A stretch of DNA of 64,000 nt, from the NCBI RefSeq assembly GCF_003858635.1, contig NZ_RQJO01000007.1, positions 559,941-623,940 on the forward strand, in the 5' to 3' direction. Both the position numbers and the translations under genes were made by a program. Below are positions 45,703 through 54,956 of the stretch, piece after piece. The notes under the pieces are model-generated. The model did not search any database, was not told the origin of the DNA, and saw only the letters and a program-made list of their open reading frames with translations. This DNA comes from Larkinella rosea. GTDB lineage: Bacteria; Bacteroidota; Bacteroidia; Cytophagales; Spirosomataceae. Numbering within the stretch: position 1 is the first letter of the stretch; the number at the start of each line of letters is the position of its first letter.

Positions 45703-46701
45703 ATGAGTAACTATTTATTATGCTGTGACTGGGGGACATCTTTTTTTCGATTGCGTTTGGTGAATAGCGCCGATTATCGATTGATTGAGGAAGTTACTTC
45801 GCAGCAAGGTATCGCAAGTATTTTTAATGCCTGGAAGGCGAACGGCGAACGGGCCGGGGTTGCCCGGGAGCAGTTCTTTCGGGAAGAACTCATCAAACAG
45901 ATTGAACTGGTAGCCCACAAAGCCGCCATTAAGCTGGATCAGGTACCCATTGCGGTTTCCGGCATGGCCTCATCTTCCATCGGCATGGACGAAGTTCCGT
46001 ATGCGACCTTACCGTTTGCGATGGACGGGAGCCGGGCAAGTTTCCGCCATTTTGACGCCAGCGAATCGTTTCCGCACGAATTGATTCTCATTTCCGGGGT
46101 CAAAAGCGAAGAGGATGTGATGCGCGGGGAAGAAACGCAACTAATCGGATTGAGCGCCCTGCTCGATTCGGCAGGAAACCGGCCGGATGAAGCGATCTAT
46201 ATTTTCCCCGGAACACATTCCAAACACATGTACGTTCAGGCCGGGCAACTCCTGAATTTTGAAACGCATATGACCGGCGAGGTTTTCAATCTGATGGCTT
46301 CGACCAGTATTTTAAGAGATTCGGTCGATGTCAGTGCTTTCAGCGATTTTTCAACTGAAAATCTGTCGGCGTTTAAACTGGGATTAAAAGAAGCTAACTT
46401 CCCTCTTTTGAATCGGCTGTTTACGGTTCGGACCAATCAATTGTTCGGGAATTTGACCAGGCAGCAAAATGCTTTCTTTTTAAGCGGGTTACTGATTGGT
46501 GCCGAATTAAAACCGCTGCTGGAAAAGGCTCAATGGCACCTGGTATTGTGCAGCGGGAGCAATCTGTTTCCCTTCTATCAACAGGCGATTGAAGATCTGG
46601 ATCTGTCGAACCGAACGACGATCATTCCGGCCGGATTGATTGATAAAGCCGCCATTGCAGGGCAGATTATCTTGTTTCAAAATCAGAATTTAAAAGTATA
46701 A
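45703..46701 (+). CDS. dgoK: 2-dehydro-3-deoxygalactonokinase
   Basis: The 332-residue protein begins with the DgoK phosphate-binding motif CCDWGTSFFRLRLV (about 7-20) and carries ASSIGMDEVPYA, the ATP-site region IYIFPGTHSKHMYV, MTGEVFNLM and the late CSGSN segment. It has no signal peptide, so phosphorylation of 2-keto-3-deoxygalactonate takes place in the cytoplasm. The aldolase gene begins 11 bp downstream. It follows an intergenic inverted repeat, so this kinase-aldolase-transporter-sulfatase block could have its own transcript. Confidence 0.9.
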   Translation: MSNYLLCCDWGTSFFRLRLVNSADYRLIEEVTSQQGIASIFNAWKANGERAGVAREQFFREELIKQIELVAHKAAIKLDQVPIAVSGMASSSIGMDEVPYATLPFAMDGSRASFRHFDASESFPHELILISGVKSEEDVMRGEETQLIGLSALLDSAGNRPDEAIYIFPGTHSKHMYVQAGQLLNFETHMTGEVFNLMASTSILRDSVDVSAFSDFSTENLSAFKLGLKEANFPLLNRLFTVRTNQLFGNLTRQQNAFFLSGLLIGAELKPLLEKAQWHLVLCSGSNLFPFYQQAIEDLDLSNRTTIIPAGLIDKAAIAGQIILFQNQNLKV

Positions 46702-46712
46702 GTCGTTGGAAT

Positions 46713-47354
46713 ATGTCAAGTACGAATTTTTCGTGGGAATTATTTAAAAAAGCGCCGATCATTGGAATTATCAGAAATCTGGCGGTTGATGATGTGATTC
46801 AAATTCTGCCCGTATACCGGGCGGCCGGGCTGACAACGATTGAAATAACCCTGAATACGCCCGGTGCCGAAGACCTCATTCAACATGCAATAACGAACGA
46901 AAATACGGGATTGAACATTGGAGCCGGAACGGTTTGTACGGAAAAAGATCTGGAAAAAGCACTTTCAGCCGGTGCGCAGTTTATCGTTACACCGATCATC
47001 AACGAAAAGGTGATTAAGACCTGCGTGGATCGCGGGATTCCCATTTTTCCGGGCGCATTTACCCCTTCCGAAATCTACAATGCCTGGTCGTTGGGCGCGA
47101 CAATGGTCAAGGTTTTTCCGGCAGCTTCATTGGGGGTCAATTACATCAAAGAAGTCAAAGGACCGCTGGATCAGGTTAAACTGGTGCCAACGGGCGGAGT
47201 CGGCCTTGCCAACATGGTTGACTTCTTAAAAGCGGGTGCCGACGGATTGGGCGTTGGGGGACACCTGTTTGATAAAAGCTTCATCGAACAAAAAGATTGG
47301 CCCGGTTTAAAAGCACATTTTGAAAAATTTGTCGCCCAATTACCAGCGGTTTGA
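46713..47354 (+). CDS. dgoA: KDPG/KDPGal aldolase (class I)
   Basis: The 213-residue TIM-barrel enzyme has the family residues: the catalytic Glu in TTIEITLNTPGAE, the substrate segments GAGTVCTEKDLEKA and FPGAFTPSEIYNAW, the Schiff-base Lys in TMVKVFPAASLG and the phosphate-binding LVPTGGVG. It cleaves 2-keto-3-deoxy-6-phospho-galactonate or -gluconate to pyruvate and glyceraldehyde 3-phosphate. The dgoK neighbour favours the galactonate form, but sequence alone cannot decide. Its TGA overlaps the start of the transporter gene. Confidence 0.9.
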   Translation: MSSTNFSWELFKKAPIIGIIRNLAVDDVIQILPVYRAAGLTTIEITLNTPGAEDLIQHAITNENTGLNIGAGTVCTEKDLEKALSAGAQFIVTPIINEKVIKTCVDRGIPIFPGAFTPSEIYNAWSLGATMVKVFPAASLGVNYIKEVKGPLDQVKLVPTGGVGLANMVDFLKAGADGLGVGGHLFDKSFIEQKDWPGLKAHFEKFVAQLPAV

Positions 47355-48712
47355 TGACCATAACCCGATTAAATTCCTGCAACTATTCACCGAAGACCCT
47401 TACCCTTGTGTTTGATTATAAAATTAAGTACTACCGCTGGATTGTTGTTGCACTGGTTTTTTTAGCGACGACGATTAATTACCTCGATCGCCAGATTATT
47501 GGTCTTTTAAAGCCCATTCTCGAACTGGAATTTAACTGGACCGAAACCGATTATGCCCGCATTGTGATGGCATTTACGGCGGCCTATGCCATCGGTTTAA
47601 TTCTATCCGGCTGGCTGATTGATAAAGTAGGTACCAAACTGGGTTATACCATCACCATTGTTTTCTGGAGTGTGGCCGGGATGTTGCACGCGGTGGCTCG
47701 TGGCGTGTTAGGCTTTGCCGTGGCGCGTGTTGGTTTGGGTTTGGGCGAAGCCGGTAATTTTCCGGCTGCCGTCAAAACCGTGGCCGAATGGTTTCCCAAG
47801 AAGGAGCGGGGGCTGGCGACCGGTATATTCAATTCCGGCACCAGTGTTGGTGTCGTTCTGGCGTTGATGATTGTACCCTGGATTTTACGGAATTACGGCT
47901 GGCAGGAAGTGTTCTGGATCACCGGCGGACTGGGTTTTGTCTGGTTGATTTTTTGGTTGATTTTTTACGACGTTCCGGCAAAACAGAAGCGACTGACAAA
48001 TCAGGAATTTGAATTCATTACCAGCGGTCAGGAGAAGACCGAAACGGCTGTCGAAGATACGGTTTCGATCAACTGGTTTAAATTATTTGCATTGCCCCAA
48101 ACCTGGGCGTTTATAACCGGAAAAGCGCTCATTGATCCAATTTTCTGGTTTTTTTTATTCTGGCTGCCATCCTATTTTTCGTCGACCTATCACCTGAATT
48201 TAAAGATAATGAGTCCGGAATTATTGATTATTTATACGGCAACTACAGTAGGTAGTATTGCAGGAGGATTCTTTTCTTCCTTCTTAATTAAAAGTGGCTG
48301 GCCAACGTTAAAAGCCCGAAAAACCGTGCTTTTTATTTTTGCTATTTTAGAAATTTCGATCATTCTGGTGCAGTTTGCTTCCAATGTCTGGATGGTGGTT
48401 GCGCTGATGAGTCTGGCGGTTGCGGTGCATCAGGCCTGGGCAACGAATGTCTTTACGATTGCTTCCGATCTGTTTCCTAAACAGGCTGTCAGCTCGGTGG
48501 TGGGCATCGGCGGCATGGCCGGAGCGGTTGGCGGTATTTTTTTTCCGATGCTGGTGGGGTATTTACTGGATACCTACAAAGCCGCCGGAAACTTGCCGGG
48601 GGGCTATAATCTCCTGTTCACCATTTGCGGTTTTACGTATTTATTTGTCTGGACCATTATTCATTTGTTAACCAGAAACTCTAAATTGGTCGATCTTAAT
48701 CAATTGACTTAA
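47354..48712 (+). CDS. MFS transporter of the hexuronate/aldonate (ExuT/DgoT) type
   Basis: The ATG at 47354 shares its A with the aldolase TGA; a TTG just before it is also in frame. About twelve membrane helices start with WIVVALVFLATTINYLDRQI, which carries the anion:cation symporter family motif NYLDR. GWLIDKVGTKLGY is the loop 2-3 motif, and GLGEAGNFPAAVKTVAEWFP is highly characteristic of the ExuT/GudP/DgoT group. It imports acidic sugars or 2-keto-3-deoxy acids with protons. If the dehydratases are periplasmic, the transported molecule would be the dehydrated product. Confidence 0.9.
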   Translation: MTITRLNSCNYSPKTLTLVFDYKIKYYRWIVVALVFLATTINYLDRQIIGLLKPILELEFNWTETDYARIVMAFTAAYAIGLILSGWLIDKVGTKLGYTITIVFWSVAGMLHAVARGVLGFAVARVGLGLGEAGNFPAAVKTVAEWFPKKERGLATGIFNSGTSVGVVLALMIVPWILRNYGWQEVFWITGGLGFVWLIFWLIFYDVPAKQKRLTNQEFEFITSGQEKTETAVEDTVSINWFKLFALPQTWAFITGKALIDPIFWFFLFWLPSYFSSTYHLNLKIMSPELLIIYTATTVGSIAGGFFSSFLIKSGWPTLKARKTVLFIFAILEISIILVQFASNVWMVVALMSLAVAVHQAWATNVFTIASDLFPKQAVSSVVGIGGMAGAVGGIFFPMLVGYLLDTYKAAGNLPGGYNLLFTICGFTYLFVWTIIHLLTRNSKLVDLNQLT

Positions 48713-48723
48713 TTCAGACGGTG

Positions 48724-50184
48724 ATGACCCGGTTTCGTACGCGTACGTTCTCAAAAATTATCTTTTCAATCGCATTTTTTGCTGGTATCTGGTTCGCACT
48801 CAGCGGATGGGTGAGTAAACCCAAAGCCTCCCCACCCAATGTCGTCCTTTTTTTTATCGATGACATGGGCTACGGAGATTTATCCTGCAATGGAGCCGCT
48901 GGTTACACCACTGCCAACCTCGACCGCATGGCCGCCGAGGGCACCCGGTTTACGAGTTTTCTGGCCGCTCAGGCGGTTTGCAGTGCTTCGCGGGCGGCTT
49001 TGTTGACGGGTTGTTACCCCAATCGGCTTGGCATTTCTGGCGCGTTCGGCCCCAATTCACCCATTGGGTTGAATCCTGACGAAGAAACCATTGCCGAATT
49101 GTTGAAAGAAAAAGGGTATGCTACGGGCATTTTCGGCAAGTGGCATTTGGGCAGTCAGAAGGCGTTTCTGCCTCAACAACAGGGATTTGACGAATATTTT
49201 GGCGTTCCGTATTCGCACGACATGTGGCCGCTGCACCCCAATCAGACCAAAGCCAACTATCCCCCTTTGTATCTGATTGAAGGCAACACACCCGGTAAAG
49301 AAGTGAAAACGCTGGAGGATGCGAGCCAGTTGACCCCCGCCATCACCGAACGCGCCGTCGGTTTTATCCGGAAACACAAAAAAGAACCGTTTTTCCTGTA
49401 TGTGCCTCATCCATTGCCACACGTTCCGCTGGCAGCTTCGAGCCGGTTTCGGGGCAAAAGCGGAGCCGGTTTGCTCGGCGACGTGATGCTGGAACTGGAC
49501 TGGTCGGTGGGTCAGATTTTGCAGGAACTGAAGCAGCAGGGGCTCGACAAAAATACCATTGTAATCTTCACCAGTGACAACGGCCCCTGGCTGAATTACG
49601 GCAATCATGCTGGTTCGGCGGGCGGTTTTCGCGAAGGGAAAGGCACATCCTTCGAAGGGGGGCACCGCGTTCCGTGCATCATTCGCTGGCCGGGCGTGGT
49701 TCCGGCGGGTCGGGTGTGTAATAAGCTGCTGACGACGATGGACATTCTGCCCACATTATCGAAACTCACCGGCGCTCGCTTACCGAAAAAACCGATCGAC
49801 GGAGTAGACCTGGTGGCGTTGTTGAAGGGGGATGATACCGTAAATCCCCGCGATCATTTCTATTATTATTACCGCCAAAACAGCCTCGAAGCCGTACGGA
49901 AGGGTGACTGGAAACTGGTGTTTCCGCATCCGGGACGCACGTACGAGGGGTTTCTGCCGGGCGTAGATGGAAAACCGGGACCGAGTACCGAAAACCACGA
50001 TTTTCCCCAAGCGTTGTATAACCTCCGCCGTGATCCGGGCGAACGGTATGACGTTCGTGAGCAAAACCCGGACATCGTAGCGGTTTTGGAAAAATTAGCC
50101 GAAGAAGCCCGCGCCGATCTAGGTGACGATTTGCAGAAACGAACCGGAAGCAATGTGCGTCCGGCAGGACGGGTTGAGAAGTGA
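48724..50184 (+). CDS. Family S1 sulfatase
   Basis: The 486-residue exported protein has a single N-terminal membrane or signal segment (about 10-30). Metal-binding aspartates are in VLFFIDDMGYGD, and the formylglycine signature VCSASRAALLTG follows (Cys at about 86). The second position after the Cys is Ala where Pro is commoner (CxPxR), a variant that anaerobic-type maturases accept. GIFGKWHLG and FTSDNGPW complete the active site. It would remove sulfate esters from the imported glycan. Maturase genes are not in the window. It is the last gene before a strong terminator. Confidence 0.9.
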   Translation: MTRFRTRTFSKIIFSIAFFAGIWFALSGWVSKPKASPPNVVLFFIDDMGYGDLSCNGAAGYTTANLDRMAAEGTRFTSFLAAQAVCSASRAALLTGCYPNRLGISGAFGPNSPIGLNPDEETIAELLKEKGYATGIFGKWHLGSQKAFLPQQQGFDEYFGVPYSHDMWPLHPNQTKANYPPLYLIEGNTPGKEVKTLEDASQLTPAITERAVGFIRKHKKEPFFLYVPHPLPHVPLAASSRFRGKSGAGLLGDVMLELDWSVGQILQELKQQGLDKNTIVIFTSDNGPWLNYGNHAGSAGGFREGKGTSFEGGHRVPCIIRWPGVVPAGRVCNKLLTTMDILPTLSKLTGARLPKKPIDGVDLVALLKGDDTVNPRDHFYYYYRQNSLEAVRKGDWKLVFPHPGRTYEGFLPGVDGKPGPSTENHDFPQALYNLRRDPGERYDVREQNPDIVAVLEKLAEEARADLGDDLQKRTGSNVRPAGRVEK

Positions 50185-50303
50185 AAAGGACAATTTAGTT
50201 TTTATTAGATGTAGAGTAAATAAAACGTTATACTTTTTTCGAATAGATTGCCGTGGCATCTAAAAATGGTATAAATCCACTACAATTAATGATGTGAAAC
50301 TTG

Positions 50304-50329
50304 TAAAAACGGGATTTTTCCCGTTTTTA
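50304..50329 (+). terminator. Rho-independent terminator of the sugar-acid operon
   Basis: TAAAAACGGGA (50304-50314) and its exact complement (50319-50329) enclose a TTTT loop, giving an 11-bp stem with a trailing T-run. It ends the dgoD-sulfatase transcript and marks the border to the AT-rich island. Confidence 0.85.
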
Positions 50330-50433
50330 TTTGCTTAAGCAATCCATAAATTGCTAAATATAAAGTTTAGCATCTAATTCGTTTGTACGCTAAAGCTCCT
50401 TTTGTTTTTTCTCAACCTTAAATTTAATTAATA

Positions 50434-52425
50434 ATGGTTACAGGTTTTACATCATGGTTATTAGTTTCATTTGACTGGTTCAGAGATAATTCAAAGACGA
50501 TTGGTATATTCTTGGAGGCCTTAGTGAAAAGAAAACCAATGGTTATCGCTATAATCATTTTATTGTTAATTGGAACAATAGTTTTTGGTAAGATTTATTG
50601 GGATTTAAATAATAAATACCAGGAAGTTTTTCTAAATACTTTAAAATCTGAATCTGAACCTACACCTCAGAGCTACAAAGGAATGGAATCATTCATTCTT
50701 TCACATTTAAATTCTAGGATTGATAGCACGTTAAAAAGCTCGAAATTAAGAGATTCGTTCGTAGACGAATGGCATCTATTGGAGGCTGAGATAGTAAGAA
50801 TGGCTTTTAAGGCGAAATCTCCTCTACCTAATATAAAAATCGCAAAAACGACAACTAAAAAACAGCAGGGCGAAGTATTAACTGACGGGCATCGACCCGG
50901 GTTTCTGTTTTTACCTGTTAACATATTGGGAAAATCGTTAAGCAAAGATGAAAAAGATGCCTTTAAAAATTTAGATTATAGGAAAAGTGCGAGTATTTTA
51001 AAAGAAATATTCAAATCGGAAAATGGTATGAATAGAGATATTGAATTTACAAAGGGTATTTCATCGGTTTTGAAAAATTTTATGAATATTAGATTTTGGG
51101 AAAATAATATTGATTACTTATATAATACTCCTTTTCAAGTATACATTGTAACACATAATGGCATAAATAGAATATTTAATAATGATTTAGAAAAGAGCAA
51201 CAAGATAGAAGAATACTATGCAACGCAATTTCCTTCTACGACTTTTTTTCCATCAAGACCTTATTTTTGGTCTCCATTAGAAAAACCAGAATTGACAGAA
51301 CGATTCATTATCAGCAACGGCAAGATTAATCGTGAAAGATTAGATAAAGAGAATGTAACAGTCCAATCTAAAGTTGAAGATATTTTTTATGTTTCAAAGC
51401 CATATATGGATTTAGCAGGCGGTGGTTTTGTAATTACAGTATCAAGAGGAATAGAAATAGATGGGCAAATAAAAGCTGTAGTGTGTTTTGATTTTCAGCT
51501 TACTAAAGGGATAAATAAAGATAATAGCAATACTTTTATTCAGTTTATTAAAAGTAAATTTTTTGATATGGATGATATTTACCCCAATGAAGATAAGTTC
51601 TCAATTAATTCGGTATTAAAGCATATAGAACATGATGTTGATGGAATTCAATCCGAATTATTGGATTGTGAACTAAAGGCTGGGGGATTACTTAACGATG
51701 ATTGTTATAAAGGTAATATGATAAAAGAAGAATTTGAAAAATACTATGATAAAAGGAAAGATAAAAGATCTGATGTTTTAGGTAACATTCAAGTTTATTC
51801 TGAAAATAAATCTGCTTTACAGGTCTCGATACCTTTAGGTAATAGCTATAATTCTGGGTCCCAAGAAAATCAGGTAAAACTGAAGTTAATTAAAATTGAT
51901 ATTGAAAACTTTCGGAAGAAGATATTTTTTGTCGCACTATTAGCCTTTTTTTGTTTAGGCTGTATGCTGTCTGTCTTGTTCTATTCATGGAATGAAACAA
52001 TTCGGAAATCGAAAGATTATGAAGAGGCATTAAATGTTATTGATTTAATTTTAAATAAAGCCTCTATTCCCTATTGTCGGCTGGATACGGAAGATTATAT
52101 CAAAGATTCAAATCCTAAATTTAGAGAATTATTCACCAAATCTACTGTTGATAAAATTCCTCATAAATCTTTATCATTTAATAGTTTGTGTACCTCTGAT
52201 TATCTTGAAAAATATGATCAGATTCAAGATAATAGAAAAAAGAATAAGAAGGTAAATCCATATACTCTGAAAATGCGCACGGAATATGGTGACAAACTTT
52301 TCTTTGTCGTCAGCGGTTATAGCCCTGCGAGCACCTCAGATAGTTTTCCGGAAACATTTGGAATACTCATTGATACGGAAGATGAAAATCAAATGAAATA
52401 CTTCGAATTAGGTAGAAATATTTAA
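50434..52425 (+). CDS. Orphan two-TM protein with extracytoplasmic sensor-like and PAS-like domains
   Basis: I do not recognise this 663-residue protein. An N-terminal amphipathic stretch precedes TM1 (PMVIAIIILLLIGTIVFG, about 35-52). A large lysine- and asparagine-rich extracytoplasmic region of about 470 residues follows, containing a Cache-like passage (FYVSKPYMDLAGGGFVITVS, then AVVCFDFQLT). TM2 is at about 515-535 (FFVALLAFFCLGCMLSVLFY). The cytoplasmic tail of about 125 residues resembles a PAS fold (VIDLILNKASIPYCRLD, FRELFTKSTVDK). It has no kinase, cyclase or methyl-acceptor output. Base composition and codon use are far more AT-rich than the neighbours, suggesting acquisition by transfer. 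Confidence 0.7.
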   Translation: MVTGFTSWLLVSFDWFRDNSKTIGIFLEALVKRKPMVIAIIILLLIGTIVFGKIYWDLNNKYQEVFLNTLKSESEPTPQSYKGMESFILSHLNSRIDSTLKSSKLRDSFVDEWHLLEAEIVRMAFKAKSPLPNIKIAKTTTKKQQGEVLTDGHRPGFLFLPVNILGKSLSKDEKDAFKNLDYRKSASILKEIFKSENGMNRDIEFTKGISSVLKNFMNIRFWENNIDYLYNTPFQVYIVTHNGINRIFNNDLEKSNKIEEYYATQFPSTTFFPSRPYFWSPLEKPELTERFIISNGKINRERLDKENVTVQSKVEDIFYVSKPYMDLAGGGFVITVSRGIEIDGQIKAVVCFDFQLTKGINKDNSNTFIQFIKSKFFDMDDIYPNEDKFSINSVLKHIEHDVDGIQSELLDCELKAGGLLNDDCYKGNMIKEEFEKYYDKRKDKRSDVLGNIQVYSENKSALQVSIPLGNSYNSGSQENQVKLKLIKIDIENFRKKIFFVALLAFFCLGCMLSVLFYSWNETIRKSKDYEEALNVIDLILNKASIPYCRLDTEDYIKDSNPKFRELFTKSTVDKIPHKSLSFNSLCTSDYLEKYDQIQDNRKKNKKVNPYTLKMRTEYGDKLFFVVSGYSPASTSDSFPETFGILIDTEDENQMKYFELGRNI

Positions 52426-52567
52426 GCTAAAATAAAGTTAGAACATAAAAGCGCTCCAATTGAATACTGATAGCATTAAGGCTGCCACCCAGGTGAAGAT
52501 GCAGTAGGCTGGAAGCCGGAAAATTAAAGCAGGGGCGAGGAGTAAAGGAAACGATGTCAAATGGTAC

Positions 52568-52765
52568 TTACCGCGCATGAGTTAATTTTCTCCGTACGGT
52601 TTCGGCCGTTCGCAAATCCTTCAAGCTGACCTTCGTCCGATCCCGCAACACCTTGCTTGCGTAGAACTGATCAGTCGCCGTATGCAATAGGAATGCAATC
52701 ATTTCTGCTTCGCTTTCGGTGAGTTCGAGGGCAAATTTCTTTTTCACGGTATCTGTTGTTGACAA
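52568..52765 (-). CDS. Small hypothetical protein, 65 aa
   Basis: The frame reads MSTTDTVKKKFALELTESEA and continues as an amphipathic helical protein (MIAFLLHTATDQFYASKVLR). The first codon is TTG at 52765; no in-frame ATG exists before an upstream stop, and a GTG at codon 7 is the alternative. Composition is natural for a soluble helical protein, but no family is recognised. The initiation signal is weak, so the start is uncertain. Confidence 0.45.
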   Translation of the reverse strand: MSTTDTVKKKFALELTESEAEMIAFLLHTATDQFYASKVLRDRTKVSLKDLRTAETVRRKLTHAR

Positions 52766-53069
52766 GGTTGAGCGTAACCAACACCTGACCCTGGCTCAAA
52801 AACCGCATCCGCACTGAGGCAATTCAGGAAGGCCAGTCACCATTGGAGGTTACTACAGAATAACAAAATAATGCCACATTTAGATCGCGAATGAACCGGC
52901 TTTGCTGCAAATAATACTATTTTTCTGGCAACCGGCAGGAGGGAGGTAACACCGGTTTTTGAAGTTGCATTTTAAAAAAACGGGTCCTAATCGAGGGCAT
53001 CATTATCAATGAAATTGCAGGATGGGAAACCGGTTGCGCACCATCGGAAAAATCGTTCTTCCAATAAAA
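52766..53069. other. Intergenic stretch without recognisable gene
   Basis: This stretch lies between the 65-aa frame and a terminator. It has no long frame with natural composition, no tRNA-like fold and no promoter I can defend. It contains two copies of the frequent CGGTTTT/AAAACCG word, so it appears to be native DNA. Confidence 0.5.
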
Positions 53070-53099
53070 AGCGGCCAACTCAAGTAAGAGTTGGCCGCT
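53070..53099 (-). terminator. Rho-independent terminator
   Basis: AGCGGCCAACTC (53070-53081) pairs perfectly with 53088-53099 around AAGTAA, and a TTTTTATT run follows on the reverse strand. It terminates the leftward secreted-protein gene, whose stop is at 53145. Confidence 0.85.
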
Positions 53100-53144
53100 G
53101 CCGGTGGATACAATCGGAGGTAGCTATGGAGGTAGTGGGTATGA

Positions 53145-53552
53145 TTAGTTAACAGCGACAAGTCGAACCGGTGCTACCGGTTTTGACTGTTGGGTGGCCA
53201 GCGTCAATTCCTGGGTAGCGGTATCAACGCCGTTGGAAATGGCAACTTGATAAACACCATCCGGCAGTGAGCTAACATCCAACCGGAAACGGGCAGCTTC
53301 CTGGCGTTTGCCAACCTGTTGAACAAAGAACGCCTGACCGGCATGATTGGTCAATCGAATTTCAACAGTACCACCGGTTTCCTTCTGCACCGCAATCTGA
53401 ACCTTTCCGTCGATCGTAGTGAACAGGCTACTTTGAAAAGCCGCAGCATTTTTGGGTTTTCTGGCGGGATTGCTGGTTTCAGCGACTGAAGCGGAGAAGG
53501 TAACGGCCGTTAATGTAAATGCAACGAGCAGGGATTTGATGAGCGTTTTCAT
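53145..53552 (-). CDS. Secreted hypothetical protein with beta-sandwich (T9SS-type-A-sorting-like) domain
   Basis: Starting at 53552 (MKTLIKSLLVAFTLTAVTFS) the protein has a signal peptide cut near ASVAE and about 110 mature residues. The mature part resembles the C-terminal beta-sandwich of Bacteroidetes secretion and sorting domains: VEIRLTNHAGQAFFVQQV, FRLDVSSLPDGVYQVAISNG. However, it is a free-standing domain and lacks the usual KxxxK end. A role at the cell envelope is inferred. The strong terminator downstream indicates a monocistronic, well-expressed gene. Confidence 0.75.
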   Translation of the reverse strand: MKTLIKSLLVAFTLTAVTFSASVAETSNPARKPKNAAAFQSSLFTTIDGKVQIAVQKETGGTVEIRLTNHAGQAFFVQQVGKRQEAARFRLDVSSLPDGVYQVAISNGVDTATQELTLATQQSKPVAPVRLVAVN

Positions 53553-53882
53553 AGCGTATGACGTTTGATGTGTGTGTCTGTTTGAATGAATCAAAGGTCG
53601 GGGTCATCCGCTGGAATGGCTGTCACAAATGAGTCAATCGCTGACACTTTTGGGAAATGATGCTGGAAACGACCTTGTAGGCTTCTGATTTTCTCAATCA
53701 GACATTCGATTCAGTCAGGAAATGATTTGAGAACACCACTCTGCACGCAGGAGAAAAAAGTACCTGTTATATCGTAGTTAACTGACATTATTCCAGAATA
53801 AGGGCAGGGAAAGTGCCTGATCAATTGGACCTTGTAAACTTTACTGCCTGAAAAGGGTTGTGATCAGATACTTGCTCAGACT
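53553..53882. other. Divergent promoter region without recognisable gene
   Basis: This stretch of about 330 bp separates the leftward secreted-protein gene from the rightward BrkB-like gene. A GACCTTTG sequence on the reverse strand near 53595 is one mismatch from a -7 box. Otherwise I see no coding frame, RNA gene or strong dyad. Confidence 0.5.
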
Positions 53883-54770
53883 TTGAAAAATATCTTTCCT
53901 TTTTTTAAATTATTCAGCCAGGCCTTTACCAACCTGAAGGACAATGATCCGATACGAATGGCTGCCGCAACCGCATTCTTCACTTTTTTTGCTTTACCAC
54001 CGATTGTGATCATCTTAGGAACGGTTTTCAGCCCTGTTTTTAACCAGCAGCAGGTACGCGGTCAGGTCTTCCAAGAATTGGGTCAATTGTTTGGAAATCA
54101 GAGTGCTAAACAGTTAAAAGATATTTCAACTCAATTGCAACCTGACCGTTCGCATCTCCTTTGGACCGTTTTAGGTAGTGCTTTGTTACTGATCGCTTCC
54201 ACCGCTTTATTTATGGTCATCAAAAATTCACTCAATCAACTCTGGAATGTCAAAGCAGCAGCTGACCGAACGATTCTCAATACGCTCAAAGACCGGGCAA
54301 TAGCCTTCGGCCTCATTGTCTTTTCTGGTCTGTTGATGACTGGTTCTCTGGCGCTGGATCAGGTGATGACACCCTATAGTAGCATTGGGATTCTCAATTG
54401 GACACTGGATCAGCTTTCGTCGACGGTATTCATTGCGATTTGGTTTTCCACCCTATTCAAATTCCTGCCTGACCTGCGGATTTCCTGGAAAGCGGTCTGC
54501 GTAGGCGCTGTCGTTACCAGCCTGCTGTATGAACTTGGAGAAGCAATTCTAAGCCGGTTGCTCATTCACGGCCTGATCAGTTCCCGATATGGCACATCGG
54601 GGGCATTTATTCTCATTCTGCTGTTTGTGTTTTACGCGTCCCTGATTTTCTATTACGGAGCTGCGTTTACCTGGCAGTATGCCCATTGGATCCACCTGGA
54701 CGCAAAACCCAAAAAAAGCGCGGTTCTTTACGAGATTACCGAAGTAGACGACCCTAAAGGAGAAGCATAA
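53883..54770 (+). CDS. YihY/BrkB-family inner-membrane protein
   Basis: The 295-residue protein starts at TTG (MKNIFPFFKLFSQAFTNLKD); no in-frame ATG precedes it, and the TTG sits exactly at the family N-terminus. Six membrane segments carry the family marks: NDPIRMAAATAFFTFFALPPIVI, LLIASTALFMVIKNSLNQLWNV, the late ISWKAVCVGAVVTSLLYELG and a GTSGAFILILLFVFYASLIF stretch with YYGAAFTW. Once called ribonuclease BN in error, these proteins have no established biochemical role. It is flanked by unrelated genes and probably transcribed alone. Confidence 0.85.
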   Translation: MKNIFPFFKLFSQAFTNLKDNDPIRMAAATAFFTFFALPPIVIILGTVFSPVFNQQQVRGQVFQELGQLFGNQSAKQLKDISTQLQPDRSHLLWTVLGSALLLIASTALFMVIKNSLNQLWNVKAAADRTILNTLKDRAIAFGLIVFSGLLMTGSLALDQVMTPYSSIGILNWTLDQLSSTVFIAIWFSTLFKFLPDLRISWKAVCVGAVVTSLLYELGEAILSRLLIHGLISSRYGTSGAFILILLFVFYASLIFYYGAAFTWQYAHWIHLDAKPKKSAVLYEITEVDDPKGEA

Positions 54771-54956
54771 CAGCATATCAACAGCCCACCTGTTTACGGT
54801 AAGCGAAAGGATTCCGGAACATAGAACGCACCAGCTTTCAGCCGTATACGTTCAATCTTTCTTCGTTGGATAGGTACTTTGGAAGGCCGCTTTCAGTAGT
54901 TGAAAGTTGCCGGATTCTTTTCTAGCCAAACTGATCAACTTTCCCTGAACCGACCC

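Noticed and set aside
52426-52567. Possible small RNA or riboswitch between the orphan sensor and the 65-aa frame
   Set aside because: I saw no stable paired core, terminator or known aptamer consensus. The stretch is short and featureless by eye.
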